A stretch of DNA of 52,632 bases from CAYOHP01 sp964403795 [NCBI: uncultured bacterium] (GCA_964403795.1 CAYOHP010000030.1:1728-54359); one strand, 5' to 3'. Positions 33,701-41,538 are shown, numbered from the stretch's first letter. Translations and numbers: made by a program. Notes: generated by a model from the sequence alone, not told the origin.

Positions 33701-33776
33701 GCTGGGCCGCCACCGGCACGGCCAGCACCCAGAAGGCGAGACAGGCGGCCATGCCGGCGCGGCCGACCTTCCCCAT
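30738..33776 (-). CDS. pelB: Pel outer-membrane export protein PelB (TPR plus beta-barrel)
   Basis: The protein of about 1012 residues has a signal peptide (MGKVGRAGMAACLAFWVLAVPVAAQ), a long run of TPR-like helical repeats (about 60-680; for example EDLVDLQVKKEEIAYARARTPEEKK onwards), and a C-terminal beta-barrel (about 700-1012) of alternating strands. The barrel ends in the outer-membrane signature HELTLAYNAQF with terminal Phe. PelB guides deacetylated Pel through the periplasm and across the outer membrane. ATG 33776 was chosen for the signal peptide; an upstream frame to 33827 overlaps pelE. Length and layout match PelB (about 1190 aa in Pseudomonas), with fewer repeats. Confidence 0.87.
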   Translation of the reverse strand: MGKVGRAGMAACLAFWVLAVPVAAQRGGAPDPRRGGAAPAGEDLVDLQVKKEEIAYARARTPEEKKQTRGRLGEALRASADPVKRARGVRILLEDRPGDQELRRELAELAAETGRSAVAVRLFKQVLAARPADVAARIGLAEVFETQNRFQDASLEYDAALAREPRNLEALIGAAEVQMSLDRPEAALRFAKRALEVSPGEPRAKKVAEDAAGEIAAGKVDRASGAATPALRVAELRRQLEASPGHPGLEGSLALELLAAERPGEARELLLKLLAREPPSQVRVLALARAHRELGDYSGARLYAERAREMAPRDMEVHLELSRIWSFLGNLGEARRHAGKAREVEPARIEPWLESGTLELGAGQVKAAIPFLERARAIDALDSSVLASLARARWLSGDPAGAKALVADARREDPADPTAWRLLAEIQEASGSWRDAAYSWQEFLFVEPYDVEGWRRLGKARSELGELPGAARALEMAFALDGEDQAVLEDFDAVLARLPWTAELEDTRLLVEERLARLAMDAAEHHRAVSLLQAVAEGRGRQMRRITSDLEAIGEGSEGEGGKRAALLRRLLGVTRAKVRAHRWLAGVHAETERSDLVKREYLELHRLDPGSAEWVRELARMAFDAGANHEAVRWWKEVPPGTRMPLDESLDLAQALDATGREEQSERLYRKLASDGRDDQVEEGLSDHAVRKGNLFAGERHARRSYTLSSSNQPSLEILRAIGKGATPDWWLEAYRFDDSDGIDIFLASYGRRWTLSPRTWTAATLGQFRVGDRFTPTQSDIGAQVLFAHELSERARLSSILGLTRFALAGDIAFDLRLDYRPDDRGGVFLRSFRDSINETPLASTRGFEQTGFELGGEWFPHPRYRLDGTWQASNITGGNGKEEWRLDLGARPLGRVIPGWFHFALGGLDYDAQVAPALYFSPADLARTDAYYQVATNPGKGLLVQFAFGLLRDIGFGLTQYQELELQIDRGQDGNVVAEYKRTNRSRSYHDFARSYDSHELTLAYNAQF

Positions 33777-33804
33777 CACCCCGGCTGCCGGGGACCCGTC
33801 GGCC

Positions 33805-34521
33805 TCAGCTCCAGAGCGAGAGCACACGCTCGTACCGCCCTTCGCCGTCCAGCTCCCGGATCCGCTCGGCCAGCCTCCGCACGGCCCCGAAGTCGCGCCG
33901 GGCGAACTGGAAGCCGGCGAGCCGGACCAGCACCACCAGCGACTCTTCCCGGGCCCGCAGCCGTTCGTAGATGGCGATGGCGGCGTCCAGCTCCCCGAGC
34001 TGGGCCAGGGCGGCCCCTTCGTAGACCCCGATCCGGTCCTGGTCCTCGCCCAACCGGGCGGCGATCCGGAGCTCCTTCACCGACTTCTCGTAGTAGATGC
34101 GGGCCAGGCCCGGGTCGTTCGAGCCGTTCTCGGCGTAGTCGTAGTAGACCCGCCCGAGCATGAAGTGGAGCCTGGGCGTGGCCGTCTTCCGGATCTTCTC
34201 GACCAGTCTCCGGATCGCCCGGTTGTACATCGAGTCGAGGTTCTCGAGGGCCTCGGCCGCGAACAGCCGGACCTCCTCGCTGGGGTCGTCGAGGGACCGC
34301 TCCAGCATGTCGACCGCCGAGCGCTCCCGCTTCTCCTTGAGCGCGAAGGTGGCGTTCTTGCGGACGTTCTCCTCGGGGTCGTAGAGATTGTCCACCACCG
34401 GCTGGACCCCGACCAGGTAGCGGGCGTAGTCGCGGACGTCGATCAGGCCGTCCACCAGGGCCTGGTCGACCTCGTCCTTGCGCAGGTGGCTGCCCAGCGA
34501 TGCGGGACCCGACTTAGGCAT
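33805..34521 (-). CDS. pelE: PelE-like TPR/HEAT protein
   Basis: The 238-residue helical protein has a HEAT-like part (DPEENVRKNATFALKEKRERSAVDML, DDPSEEVRLFAAEALENLD) followed by TPR-like helices (LHFMLGRVYYDYAENG, YEGAALAQLGELDAAIAIYERL). This matches the soluble part of PelE, but the two N-terminal membrane helices of Pseudomonas PelE are missing. PelE is an inner-membrane partner of PelD and PelG. ATG 34521 overlaps the pelD stop by 8 nt. The assignment rests on both sequence pattern and position. Confidence 0.75.
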   Translation of the reverse strand: MPKSGPASLGSHLRKDEVDQALVDGLIDVRDYARYLVGVQPVVDNLYDPEENVRKNATFALKEKRERSAVDMLERSLDDPSEEVRLFAAEALENLDSMYNRAIRRLVEKIRKTATPRLHFMLGRVYYDYAENGSNDPGLARIYYEKSVKELRIAARLGEDQDRIGVYEGAALAQLGELDAAIAIYERLRAREESLVVLVRLAGFQFARRDFGAVRRLAERIRELDGEGRYERVLSLWS

Positions 34522-35995
34522 CGAGGCCCACCCCTGCCCCCATCCCGGCCTCTCCGAGGTCGACATGGGTGTTGCCGCGGCCGTCCTGCATGGCGGTGCG
34601 GAGCGCCCGGCGCGCCCGCTGGACCACGTCCTCCTTGGTGAGCTCGCCCTGTCCCTGCGGTGCGGTGACCCCGAAGGAAGCCGAGGGCCGGTACTTCTTG
34701 TCCTCCACCGAGACCTTGATCTTCCCGAGCACGTTGGCCTGGATCTTCCGGGTGAAGACCGCCGCGCCCTCCACGGCAGTACAGGGCAGCACGAAGGCCA
34801 TCTCCCCGCTCGGCAGGATGGCGGCCACGTCGATCTCGCGCTTCGACTGCAGCGCCAGCCTCGCCACCTCCGCCTGGAAGCGGTCCATCTTCTTGCCCAG
34901 GGCCTTCCTGATCTCGTCCTCGCCGTCGATCTGCATCAGGCAGAACGAGAACGGCACCCCGGTGCGCCGGTTGCGCTGGATCTCGGAGGTGAGCGAGGTC
35001 TCCAGGAAGGCCACGGTGGCCAGCCCGGTATCGGCGTCCACGATGTTCTCGCGCCGGGAGCGCTGGAACCGCTGGGAGTTGGCGAGCGCGGTGGAGCCCA
35101 GGTCGGCGATCAGGTAGAAGAGCCGGATGTTGGTGGGCGAGTACTTGAGGAAGGGGATCCGCTCCACGTTCAGCACCGCGTGCACCTTGTCCTCGACCAT
35201 GAGCGGCGCCGCCAGGATCGTCGGCACCGTGACCCCGGCGGCCGACTCGGCCAGGGCCCGGTCGTCGGTGAGCTCCTTCAGGGTGACCATGCGGCCTTCG
35301 GCCGCCACCTTGCCGAGCACCTCGGACCCGAACCCGATGCTCACCTCGCCTCGTTCCCGGCGCTCCTCGGGGGTCCAGCCATGGCTGCGCTCGAGCACCA
35401 GCGATCGTTCCTCGGGCCGGGCCAGGAAGAGCGAGCAGGACTCGGCCCCGATGAACTTGGCGGTGATCTCCAGCAGGGCGGCGTGGATCTGCTCGGTGTC
35501 CAGGCTCTCCAGACGCTTGGCCGCCTCGTAGAGGGAGAGGATGGAGCTGGTCTGGCCCACGATCCGCTCCGAGAGCTCGTCCTTGACGAGCTGCAGGGCG
35601 TCGTACTGGACCTTGAGGGTCCGGTAGGACTTCTCGAGTTCGCTGATCCGCTCCCGCGACTCGCGCATCTCCCGGTAGAAGAGTCCCCCCAGTTCGCCCA
35701 GTACCAGGTTGGTGATCACCAGCAGCACCACGATCCGGAACACCGCGCTCGAGGCCAGGCCCGACTCGACCAGGCCGAAGTACCAGGCCTCGGCGAGCAG
35801 GCCACCCGCGGTGAGCACGGTGGCCGCCAGGGAATCGACCCGGGAGTAACGCAGCGACGAGAGCACCACCACCGCGAACAGGGGATGGGGGTTCAACCCG
35901 AGGAAGGCCGGATCGTCCTGGAAGAAGGCCAGGTTCGAGAGATGGAGGACCAGCAGCAGGAAGCCGGTCTCGAGCAGGCTGGCCAGCCGGATCAC
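34514..35995 (-). CDS. pelD: c-di-GMP receptor PelD (GAF plus degenerate GGDEF)
   Basis: The 493-residue protein has about four membrane helices (about 8-103), a short coiled coil, a GAF domain (about 165-310) and a GGDEF-like domain (about 315-475). In the last, the catalytic GGDEF is PSGEM (395-399), so no cyclase activity is expected. The inhibitory-site motif RxxD is intact as R386-E-I-D389, exactly five residues before it, the spacing found in c-di-GMP binders. It should switch on Pel synthesis when c-di-GMP is high. It is the first gene of the pel operon, with a GTG start at 35995. No clear promoter was found in the 277-bp gap upstream. Confidence 0.9.
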   Translation of the reverse strand: MIRLASLLETGFLLLVLHLSNLAFFQDDPAFLGLNPHPLFAVVVLSSLRYSRVDSLAATVLTAGGLLAEAWYFGLVESGLASSAVFRIVVLLVITNLVLGELGGLFYREMRESRERISELEKSYRTLKVQYDALQLVKDELSERIVGQTSSILSLYEAAKRLESLDTEQIHAALLEITAKFIGAESCSLFLARPEERSLVLERSHGWTPEERRERGEVSIGFGSEVLGKVAAEGRMVTLKELTDDRALAESAAGVTVPTILAAPLMVEDKVHAVLNVERIPFLKYSPTNIRLFYLIADLGSTALANSQRFQRSRRENIVDADTGLATVAFLETSLTSEIQRNRRTGVPFSFCLMQIDGEDEIRKALGKKMDRFQAEVARLALQSKREIDVAAILPSGEMAFVLPCTAVEGAAVFTRKIQANVLGKIKVSVEDKKYRPSASFGVTAPQGQGELTKEDVVQRARRALRTAMQDGRGNTHVDLGEAGMGAGVGLDA

Positions 35996-36175
35996 CGCTT
36001 CCCCGTCCTCTCGTCCTCGCCCCCGGTTCCCGGGCCGGCGCGGCCCGGATCGCCCGGGGCACCACGCGCCAGGTCACCGGGCCTACCGGGGGTCGTCCTC
36101 ATGCATCGACCGCGCCACGGTCCCCGACCCAGGCCGGGACCGGACGCTCCCTCCCCTTCGACCCGGGTGTTCGGT

Positions 36176-36207
36176 ACGGTCGACCCGACCCCGTCGATCC
36201 CGACCGT
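36176..36207. promoter_or_regulatory. Inverted repeat ACGGTCG-N18-CGACCGT between pelD and infA
   Basis: A perfect 7-bp inverted repeat ends 2 bp before the -35 hexamer of infA and lies about 180 bp upstream of pelD. It could be an operator for either gene or a chance GC-rich repeat. Confidence 0.3.
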
Positions 36208-36209
36208 CC

Positions 36210-36239
36210 TTGACGGTCTGCATGCACGGGGGTTAGCCT
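36210..36239 (+). promoter_or_regulatory. Sigma70-type promoter of infA
   Basis: TTGACG at 36210-36215 and TAGCCT at 36234-36239, 18 bp apart. Transcription would begin near 36246 and give a leader of about 26 nt. Confidence 0.6.
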
Positions 36240-36272
36240 TCGGGTCCCCAGGAAGGATGGGATCCAGAGCCC

Positions 36273-36491
36273 GTGGCAGAAGCCGACAAGATCCAGGTCG
36301 AGGGCAAGGTGTTGAAGGCCCTCCCCAACGCCCAGTTCAATGTCGAGCTCGACAACGGCCATGTGGTGCTCGCCCACATCTCGGGCAAGATGCGCAAGCA
36401 CTGGATCCGGATCCTCCCCGGAGACCGGGTCACGGTCGAGCTCTCGCCCTACGACCTCTCCCGGGGCCGGATCACCTACCGCTTCAAGTAG
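36273..36491 (+). CDS. infA: Translation initiation factor IF-1
   Basis: The 72-residue S1/OB-fold protein matches IF-1 over its full length ([63 protein letters not shown]). It binds the ribosomal A site region of the 30S subunit during initiation. The start is GTG at 36273; an ATG 17 nt earlier is in a different frame. It is alone, not beside the ribosomal-protein operon where infA often lies. Confidence 0.97.
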   Translation: MAEADKIQVEGKVLKALPNAQFNVELDNGHVVLAHISGKMRKHWIRILPGDRVTVELSPYDLSRGRITYRFK

Positions 36492-36505
36492 CCGAGCGGC
36501 CGGGA

Positions 36506-37081
36506 TCAGAACACCTCGGCCGAGAAGCGCCAGACCCGGACGTCCGGGTCCCTCCAGGCCGTAGCCGGCAAGCCGGCCTTGCGGCAGGTCTGGGCCAGGA
36601 AGGTCTCGGGATCCCAGCCGTACTCGCTCGCCACCTGCGGCAGGAGCACCCCGGATCGGCCGCGACCCCGCACCAGCAGTCCGTGGCGCCCGACCTCCAC
36701 GTCCCCGGGGCCGGACACCGGCTCGTGGGGCGAGAGGACCGAGATCTCCACCGAGAGCCCGGGGAGCTCGTCGGCCCCCACCGGGGTGAATCGCGGGTCC
36801 TTCTGTCCCGCCGAGACCGCCATCTGCACCACCGACTCGCCCAGCGCCCCTCGAGGCTCCAGGGTCCCGATGCAGCCGCGCAACCCGCCGTCGGCGCTGT
36901 GCAGGCTCACGAAGCAGGCCCGGTCGGCCCCCATGATCCCGTCCCGGGGCGCCTCCGGCAGCGGCTTCCCGGCGACCGCCGCCCCCAGGGCGGCCCGGGC
37001 CAGGGCGAGAAGCCGTGCCCGGGTGGCGGCGTCGAGTTCGCCCCGTCCCGGCCCTCTGCTTGCGGACTCTTCCCGGCTCAC
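36506..37081 (-). CDS. amrA: AMMECR1-domain protein (AmmeMemoRadiSam system protein A)
   Basis: The 191-residue protein has the AMMECR1 core: CFVSLHSADGGLRGCIGTLEPRGALGESVVQMAVSAGQKDPRFTPV, LSVEISVLSP and VGRHGLLVRGRGRSGVLLPQVASEYGWDPETFLAQTCRKAGL. LRGCIG is the family signature. Its biochemical role is unknown; in many bacteria it occurs with a MEMO protein and a radical SAM protein, neither of which is here. GTG 37081 has no Shine-Dalgarno, and TACAGT lies 6 nt upstream. It converges with infA (14-nt gap). Confidence 0.9.
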   Translation of the reverse strand: MSREESASRGPGRGELDAATRARLLALARAALGAAVAGKPLPEAPRDGIMGADRACFVSLHSADGGLRGCIGTLEPRGALGESVVQMAVSAGQKDPRFTPVGADELPGLSVEISVLSPHEPVSGPGDVEVGRHGLLVRGRGRSGVLLPQVASEYGWDPETFLAQTCRKAGLPATAWRDPDVRVWRFSAEVF

Positions 37082-37087
37082 ACCCCG

Positions 37088-37093
37088 ACTGTA
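37088..37093 (-). promoter_or_regulatory. -10-like box TACAGT of the AMMECR1 gene
   Basis: TACAGT ends 6 nt before the GTG at 37081 and there is no ribosome binding site between, as at other possibly leaderless genes in this window. No good -35 is seen. Confidence 0.4.
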
Positions 37094-37133
37094 GCCCGGC
37101 CCTCCCGCCCTCCGCAGGTGCCCTCCCGGGGGG

Positions 37134-38666
37134 CTACGCCCTCCGCGGCAGGCGCAGGCGCCCGCCGGGCTCCTCCTCGCCGAGCAGCACCCGGGCGACC
37201 GCCACCTGGGCACCCCGCCGGTAGCCCAGGGTCGCGACCGCCAGCCGCGCTCCCGGCACCAGCCGCAGGTCGAAGGGATTGCGCAGCGCCACCACCCCGG
37301 TCCAGCCGGGCCGCTCCGCCAGGGCCGTGAGCCAGGCACCCTGGGCCGGCAGCAGGTGGGCGTTGTAGCTGAAGACCAGCACCGGCTCGTCCGGGCTGAC
37401 CTCCACCCGCGGCTCCTTGGGGCGGAAGGTCTCGAAGCGCGCCTCGGGCAACCCCGCCCGGAGCTCGGCCACCAGCCGCTCGCAGCGGCCCGTCCCCTCC
37501 TCGACCAGGGTGAGCCCGTCCAGATCCGGGACCAGCACCCGGTAGCCGGTCCCGGCGTCCAGGCGAGGTCGCCCCCGGAGCACCCGCACCGCCCGCCGGT
37601 GCGTCTCCGCCACCAGGGGCGCATGGCGCTTCACCAGGCCCGCGAGGTCCCTACCCGGCGTGCCCCGCCGCCTTCCTGCCCCCTGGGCCGCGGCCCGCAG
37701 CACCGCCACCCGTGCCTCGGCCTCCCGCACTCTCTCCTCGGGGAGCTCGCCCGACCGCACCGCCCGGACGATCCGCTCGACCATGGCGAGGTGCAGCTCC
37801 CTCCGGTGGCAGACGAGCACCATGTCATGGCCCGCCGCGATCGCCCGCAGGCCCCGGTCCTCCTCGGCCCCCCCGAACTCGGCGAGCGCCCCCATCTCGA
37901 GGTCGTCGGAGAGCACCGCCCCGGAGAACCCGATCGAACGGGCCACCGCCACTCCGGCGGGACTGAAGGTGACCGGCAGCACCGGGTCGAGCGCCGGGTA
38001 GATCACGTGGCTGGTCATCAGGCTGGCGACCCCGGAGCGCACCAGGGCCCGGAACGGCGGCAGATCGAGTCGCGACAGCTCGCCCCGGCTCCCGCCGACC
38101 ACCGGGAGCCCGACATGGGCGTCGACCGCCGCGCCCCCCTTCCCGGGGAAGTGCTTGGCGCAGCCGAGCGCCCCTCCCCGGGCCAGACCCTCGGCCCAGG
38201 CGACCGCCAAGGGCGAAACCGCCCGGGCAGCGGTGGCGAAGCTGCGGATCCCGATCCCGGGGTTGGCTTCCAGGCGGTTCACATCCACGACCGGCGCCAG
38301 GTCGAGATCGGCGCCCATGGCCACCATTTCCCGCCCCACGCCTTCCCCGATCCGCCCGGCAAGCTCCGGGTCCCCGATCTGGCCGAGCGCCATGGCCGAG
38401 GGCCAGTCGCTGGCCCCGGCGGTGACCCGGAGCACCGGTCCGCCCTCCTGGTCGAGCGCCACCAGCACCCCGGGCCCCAGCTCCCGCAGCCGGGCGATCT
38501 GGGCCGCGATCTCGGGCCCGTCCCCGGCATTGCGGGTGAAGAGGATCACCGCCCCGATCTCGTCCCGCTCCAGGAGCCCTGCGAGCTCCGGGTCCGGGGC
38601 CGAACCCAGGTAACCGACCATGAAGCAACGCCCCACGCAGGCCTCGAGACGATCGGCCCGGCTCAT
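37134..38666 (-). CDS. nagZ: NagZ-type beta-N-acetylhexosaminidase (GH3) with C-terminal extension
   Basis: The 510-residue protein has a GH3 TIM barrel (about 1-345): VALDQEGGPVLRV, DLDLAPVVDVN, GCAKHFPGKGGAAVDAH, ASLMTSHVIYPALDP and the nucleophile-bearing VLSDDLEMGAL. The loop is usually KHFPGHGDTxxDSH; here G-K-G-G replaces G-H-G-D, although the Asp-His of VDAH remains. A C-terminal part (about 350-510) resembles the second GH3 domain. NagZ removes GlcNAc from muropeptides in peptidoglycan recycling. It is the last gene of the turnover operon, and ATG 38666 overlaps the DUF1343 stop as ATGA. Confidence 0.85.
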   Translation of the reverse strand: MSRADRLEACVGRCFMVGYLGSAPDPELAGLLERDEIGAVILFTRNAGDGPEIAAQIARLRELGPGVLVALDQEGGPVLRVTAGASDWPSAMALGQIGDPELAGRIGEGVGREMVAMGADLDLAPVVDVNRLEANPGIGIRSFATAARAVSPLAVAWAEGLARGGALGCAKHFPGKGGAAVDAHVGLPVVGGSRGELSRLDLPPFRALVRSGVASLMTSHVIYPALDPVLPVTFSPAGVAVARSIGFSGAVLSDDLEMGALAEFGGAEEDRGLRAIAAGHDMVLVCHRRELHLAMVERIVRAVRSGELPEERVREAEARVAVLRAAAQGAGRRRGTPGRDLAGLVKRHAPLVAETHRRAVRVLRGRPRLDAGTGYRVLVPDLDGLTLVEEGTGRCERLVAELRAGLPEARFETFRPKEPRVEVSPDEPVLVFSYNAHLLPAQGAWLTALAERPGWTGVVALRNPFDLRLVPGARLAVATLGYRRGAQVAVARVLLGEEEPGGRLRLPRRA

Positions 38667-39802
38667 GACGCGACTCCTCCTGCTTCGCCCCGGGCCCGCT
38701 CGGGACCCCGGGGATGGATCAGGGCGGCCTCCCGGTACGGGTCGGGACCGGCCACCGCCAGCGGTCCCGGGTCGCGGCCGGCCATGATCGCCTGCCTGAG
38801 TCCCGGCCCGCCCCAGAGCTTGTCCACGAAGAACCGGCCCGTGGTCGGCGAGCGGGTCAGGATCCCCTCCCCGCACTCGGCGACCAGGGCTGCCATGAGC
38901 GCCACCCCGAACCCGAGCACCGGTCCGTCGCCACACGCCCTCACCCGGAGGCCCCGGCACTCCACGCCCGAGTGCTTCGAACCCTCCGGGACCAGGTTCG
39001 CGATCTCCAGCTCGAATCCCGGGAATCCGGCGAGCCTCGCCGCCACCCGCTCGGCGGCCAACCCCGGGGCGCCCACCCATTCGAAGGGCCAGGGGGTGCC
39101 GCGCCCTTCCGAGAGGCTCGTCCCTTCCACCAGACAGAGGGCCGGATACAAGCGGATCGCACCTCGGGTCCTCAGGTTGGGGGAAGGCGGGGGCGAGGGG
39201 TCCCGGTCCTCTCCGACCAGTCCCCACCCCGAATCGACCACCCGGGGAGCCGGGGTGCCCGTGGCCAGCGCCACCCGGCGGGCCAGCTCCCCGGTCGAGA
39301 GCCCGTAGCGGATGGCCACGTCGAGGCTCGCCACCTCCGACTCCTCTCCGGGCACCACCCCCGGACCTTCCACCAGCTCGCCGCCCTGGGGATCGGGTCC
39401 GTCGAAACAGACCAGTGGCTTGCCCCGGGCGGCCGCCACCCGCGCCACCCGCCGCAGCACGTCGAGATAGGTGTAGTAGCGGGTCCCCACCAGGGGCAGT
39501 CCGAAGACCATCACGTCGAATCCGTGGAGCTCGGGATCGGGCTGACGCCAGTCGGTGAAGTAGAACGGCACCCGCTCGTCGGCGCCGTCGTCGGTCTCGC
39601 CGGGAGGCAGCGCCCCCGAGAACCCGTGCTCGGGGACCAGCAGGCACAGGGACTCGGGATCGGCCCGCACCACCCGTTCCAGGGCCGTGCGCCCGGTGGC
39701 GTCGACCGCCGAGCGGTTGGTGGCGAGGGCCACCCGGGCACCCCCCAGGGCCAGTCCCAGCTCGTCGTCGCCGATCAGGACCCCGGGCCCCGCCCCGGTC
39801 AC
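38663..39802 (-). CDS. namZ: NamZ-type exo-beta-N-acetylmuramidase (DUF1343)
   Basis: The 379-residue protein has the DUF1343 pattern: VALATNRSAVDATGR, LLVPEHGFSGALPPGE, VPFYFTDWRQPDPELHGFDVMVFGLPLVGTRYYTYLDVL, PWPFEWVGAPGL and FVDKLWGG. NamZ of B. subtilis releases MurNAc from the non-reducing ends of peptidoglycan fragments and works with NagZ, its neighbour here. No signal peptide is visible in this copy, so it may act in the cytoplasm, which is unlike B. subtilis NamZ. The GTG at 39802 overlaps the SpoIID stop as GTGA. The gene symbol is by family only. Confidence 0.8.
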   Translation of the reverse strand: MTGAGPGVLIGDDELGLALGGARVALATNRSAVDATGRTALERVVRADPESLCLLVPEHGFSGALPPGETDDGADERVPFYFTDWRQPDPELHGFDVMVFGLPLVGTRYYTYLDVLRRVARVAAARGKPLVCFDGPDPQGGELVEGPGVVPGEESEVASLDVAIRYGLSTGELARRVALATGTPAPRVVDSGWGLVGEDRDPSPPPSPNLRTRGAIRLYPALCLVEGTSLSEGRGTPWPFEWVGAPGLAAERVAARLAGFPGFELEIANLVPEGSKHSGVECRGLRVRACGDGPVLGFGVALMAALVAECGEGILTRSPTTGRFFVDKLWGGPGLRQAIMAGRDPGPLAVAGPDPYREAALIHPRGPERARGEAGGVAS

Positions 39803-41538
39803 TCGGACCCGTCGGCGTGGTCGGCGGCCACGATCTCGATCCCCGAGTAGTAGGCCCGGAGGATCTCGCCATGCGACTGTCCGGCGAAGGCCCGGTTCCT
39901 GGCCCCGGTCTGGCAGAGCCCGACCCCATGTCCCCAACCGCCCCCCTTGACGGTGAGCCGGGCAACGAACCCCTGCCCGTCCATGGAATGCTCGAAGAGG
40001 ACCAGGCCGCTCTTCAGGCCGCCGAGCGCCTTGCGGATCGCCAGCTCCTTGGGGATCAGGGCCTCCCCGGTCTCGCCCACCACCTTGAGCACCCGGAGCC
40101 GGCCCGAAACGCCCCGGCCCGCGGCCTCCAGGCGCCGGATCCTCCCCACCCGGATCCCGGCTACCTCCAGATGCTTGCGCAGCGTGTCCTGGGTCATGGT
40201 CACGGTCCACCGGAACTTGTCGCCGTCGGTCTTGCAGAAGCCCTTCCCGGTGTCGGCGAGGAAGGCGGCCACGTTGGCGTCGGTCACCGGCGACACGATC
40301 CCGCTGCCGTCGGGGCGCCCGCGCAGGGCCGGATCGGGCGGCGAGGACCAGACCATGTCGTTGTGCTCGCTGTGGCCCCCGCAGCAGGCCCCGTAGACCG
40401 CGTCGACCAGGTGGTCCTGGCGGCGCATCACCAGCTTCACGGTATCGTCCACCGCCTTGCTGGTCCGCGGCGTCTCCCGGCCGATCCCTCCGTAGACCTG
40501 GCAGTGGACCTCGCTGCAGAGGTTGTAGGGATCGGCCTGGTGGCGCAGCTCGAACTTGGCGAGGCTCTCGCCCCGGGCCGCGATCGCCTGGGCCCGGAGC
40601 GCCGCATCCGGCGAGCTCGGCAGGATCTCGGCCGGGACCACGCCTTTCAAGTAGCTCTCGAGGTCGACCGCGTTCACCGCCGAGAGGAAGCCGTTGCGGT
40701 CGGCGGCCACCGCCAGCGCTCCCCGGTAGCGACGGTCCTGGCGGCCTCCCCAGGTCTCGCCGACCCCGAACTCCACCTCGGCCAGGTGGACCTCCGAGCC
40801 CCGGGCCCGGAACCCGACCGGCGCCGTCCCGGTCTCGGCCACCGCCCCCCCGATCCTGACCTCGACCCGGGCCGAGGGCGTGGAGAGCGGCTCCTCGTGG
40901 ACGAAAGGGCGCTCGCCCTTGGCGGCCCACTCCCGGATCAGTTCGTCGGCCACGTCGCCCTGTTCGGTGGCAGCTACCGCCACGAACACCCGCCGGTGGT
41001 CGTGCAGGATGCCGGCGCCTTCCTCCTCCCGGAGCAACCGGGCGCCCCAGGGGACGAGCTCGGCCGGGACCCCCTGGGCCAGGTAGCTCTCGACCAGACG
41101 ATCGGCCTCGGCGAGCCGATCCGGATCGAAGGTGGCGAGGCAGATCCGGTAGCGCAGTCGGGCCGGGCTGCCCTCCAGCCTCCGCACCACGATCGGGGTG
41201 CCGGCCGGCACCGGATGGGTGCGACCCTCGATCTCGAGGACCCCGTCGCTGGGCGCCGAGGCCCTCACCTCGTCGGCGCCGGCCCCCAACCCGATCCGCA
41301 TCAGCACCGGGAACTCGACGACCAGCTCGCGGACCCCGAAACGCTGGTCGAAGGCATCGAGCGGGGCCGCCCCGGAGCCCGGCGGGAGCCCCGCGAGGAG
41401 CCCCGCCGCCAGCACCAGCATCACCGTCGCCCCGAGGCCGACGCCCGGGATCCGGCTCCCCCCCGATCCGCCATCCGGACGCCCCGGGACCGATCCGAAG
41501 AGACCCCGCACGAAACCCCACGCCGCTCCCCGGATCAT
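39799..41538 (-). CDS. SpoIID/LytB-domain protein (probable lytic transglycosylase)
   Basis: The 579-residue protein has a signal or anchor helix (about 34-56), a middle part with a SPOR-like stretch (LRYRICLATFDPDRLAEADRLVESYLAQGVPAELV) and a C-terminal SpoIID domain: VNAVDLESYLKGVVPAEILPSSPDAALRAQAIAARGESL (catalytic Glu, E304), YGACCGGHSE, and KGGGWGHGVGLCQTGARNRA. SpoIID cleaves glycan strands that lack stem peptides and makes 1,6-anhydro ends, which would feed NamZ and NagZ. ATG 41538 overlaps the murQ stop as ATGA, with GGAGG upstream. Confidence 0.88.
   Translation of the reverse strand: MIRGAAWGFVRGLFGSVPGRPDGGSGGSRIPGVGLGATVMLVLAAGLLAGLPPGSGAAPLDAFDQRFGVRELVVEFPVLMRIGLGAGADEVRASAPSDGVLEIEGRTHPVPAGTPIVVRRLEGSPARLRYRICLATFDPDRLAEADRLVESYLAQGVPAELVPWGARLLREEEGAGILHDHRRVFVAVAATEQGDVADELIREWAAKGERPFVHEEPLSTPSARVEVRIGGAVAETGTAPVGFRARGSEVHLAEVEFGVGETWGGRQDRRYRGALAVAADRNGFLSAVNAVDLESYLKGVVPAEILPSSPDAALRAQAIAARGESLAKFELRHQADPYNLCSEVHCQVYGGIGRETPRTSKAVDDTVKLVMRRQDHLVDAVYGACCGGHSEHNDMVWSSPPDPALRGRPDGSGIVSPVTDANVAAFLADTGKGFCKTDGDKFRWTVTMTQDTLRKHLEVAGIRVGRIRRLEAAGRGVSGRLRVLKVVGETGEALIPKELAIRKALGGLKSGLVLFEHSMDGQGFVARLTVKGGGWGHGVGLCQTGARNRAFAGQSHGEILRAYYSGIEIVAADHADGSE

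Noticed and set aside
30576-34163. Plus-strand frame of about 1200 codons opposite pelB and pelE
   Set aside because: It is a GC-driven shadow; the minus-strand frame has a signal peptide, TPR repeats and a barrel with a terminal Phe.
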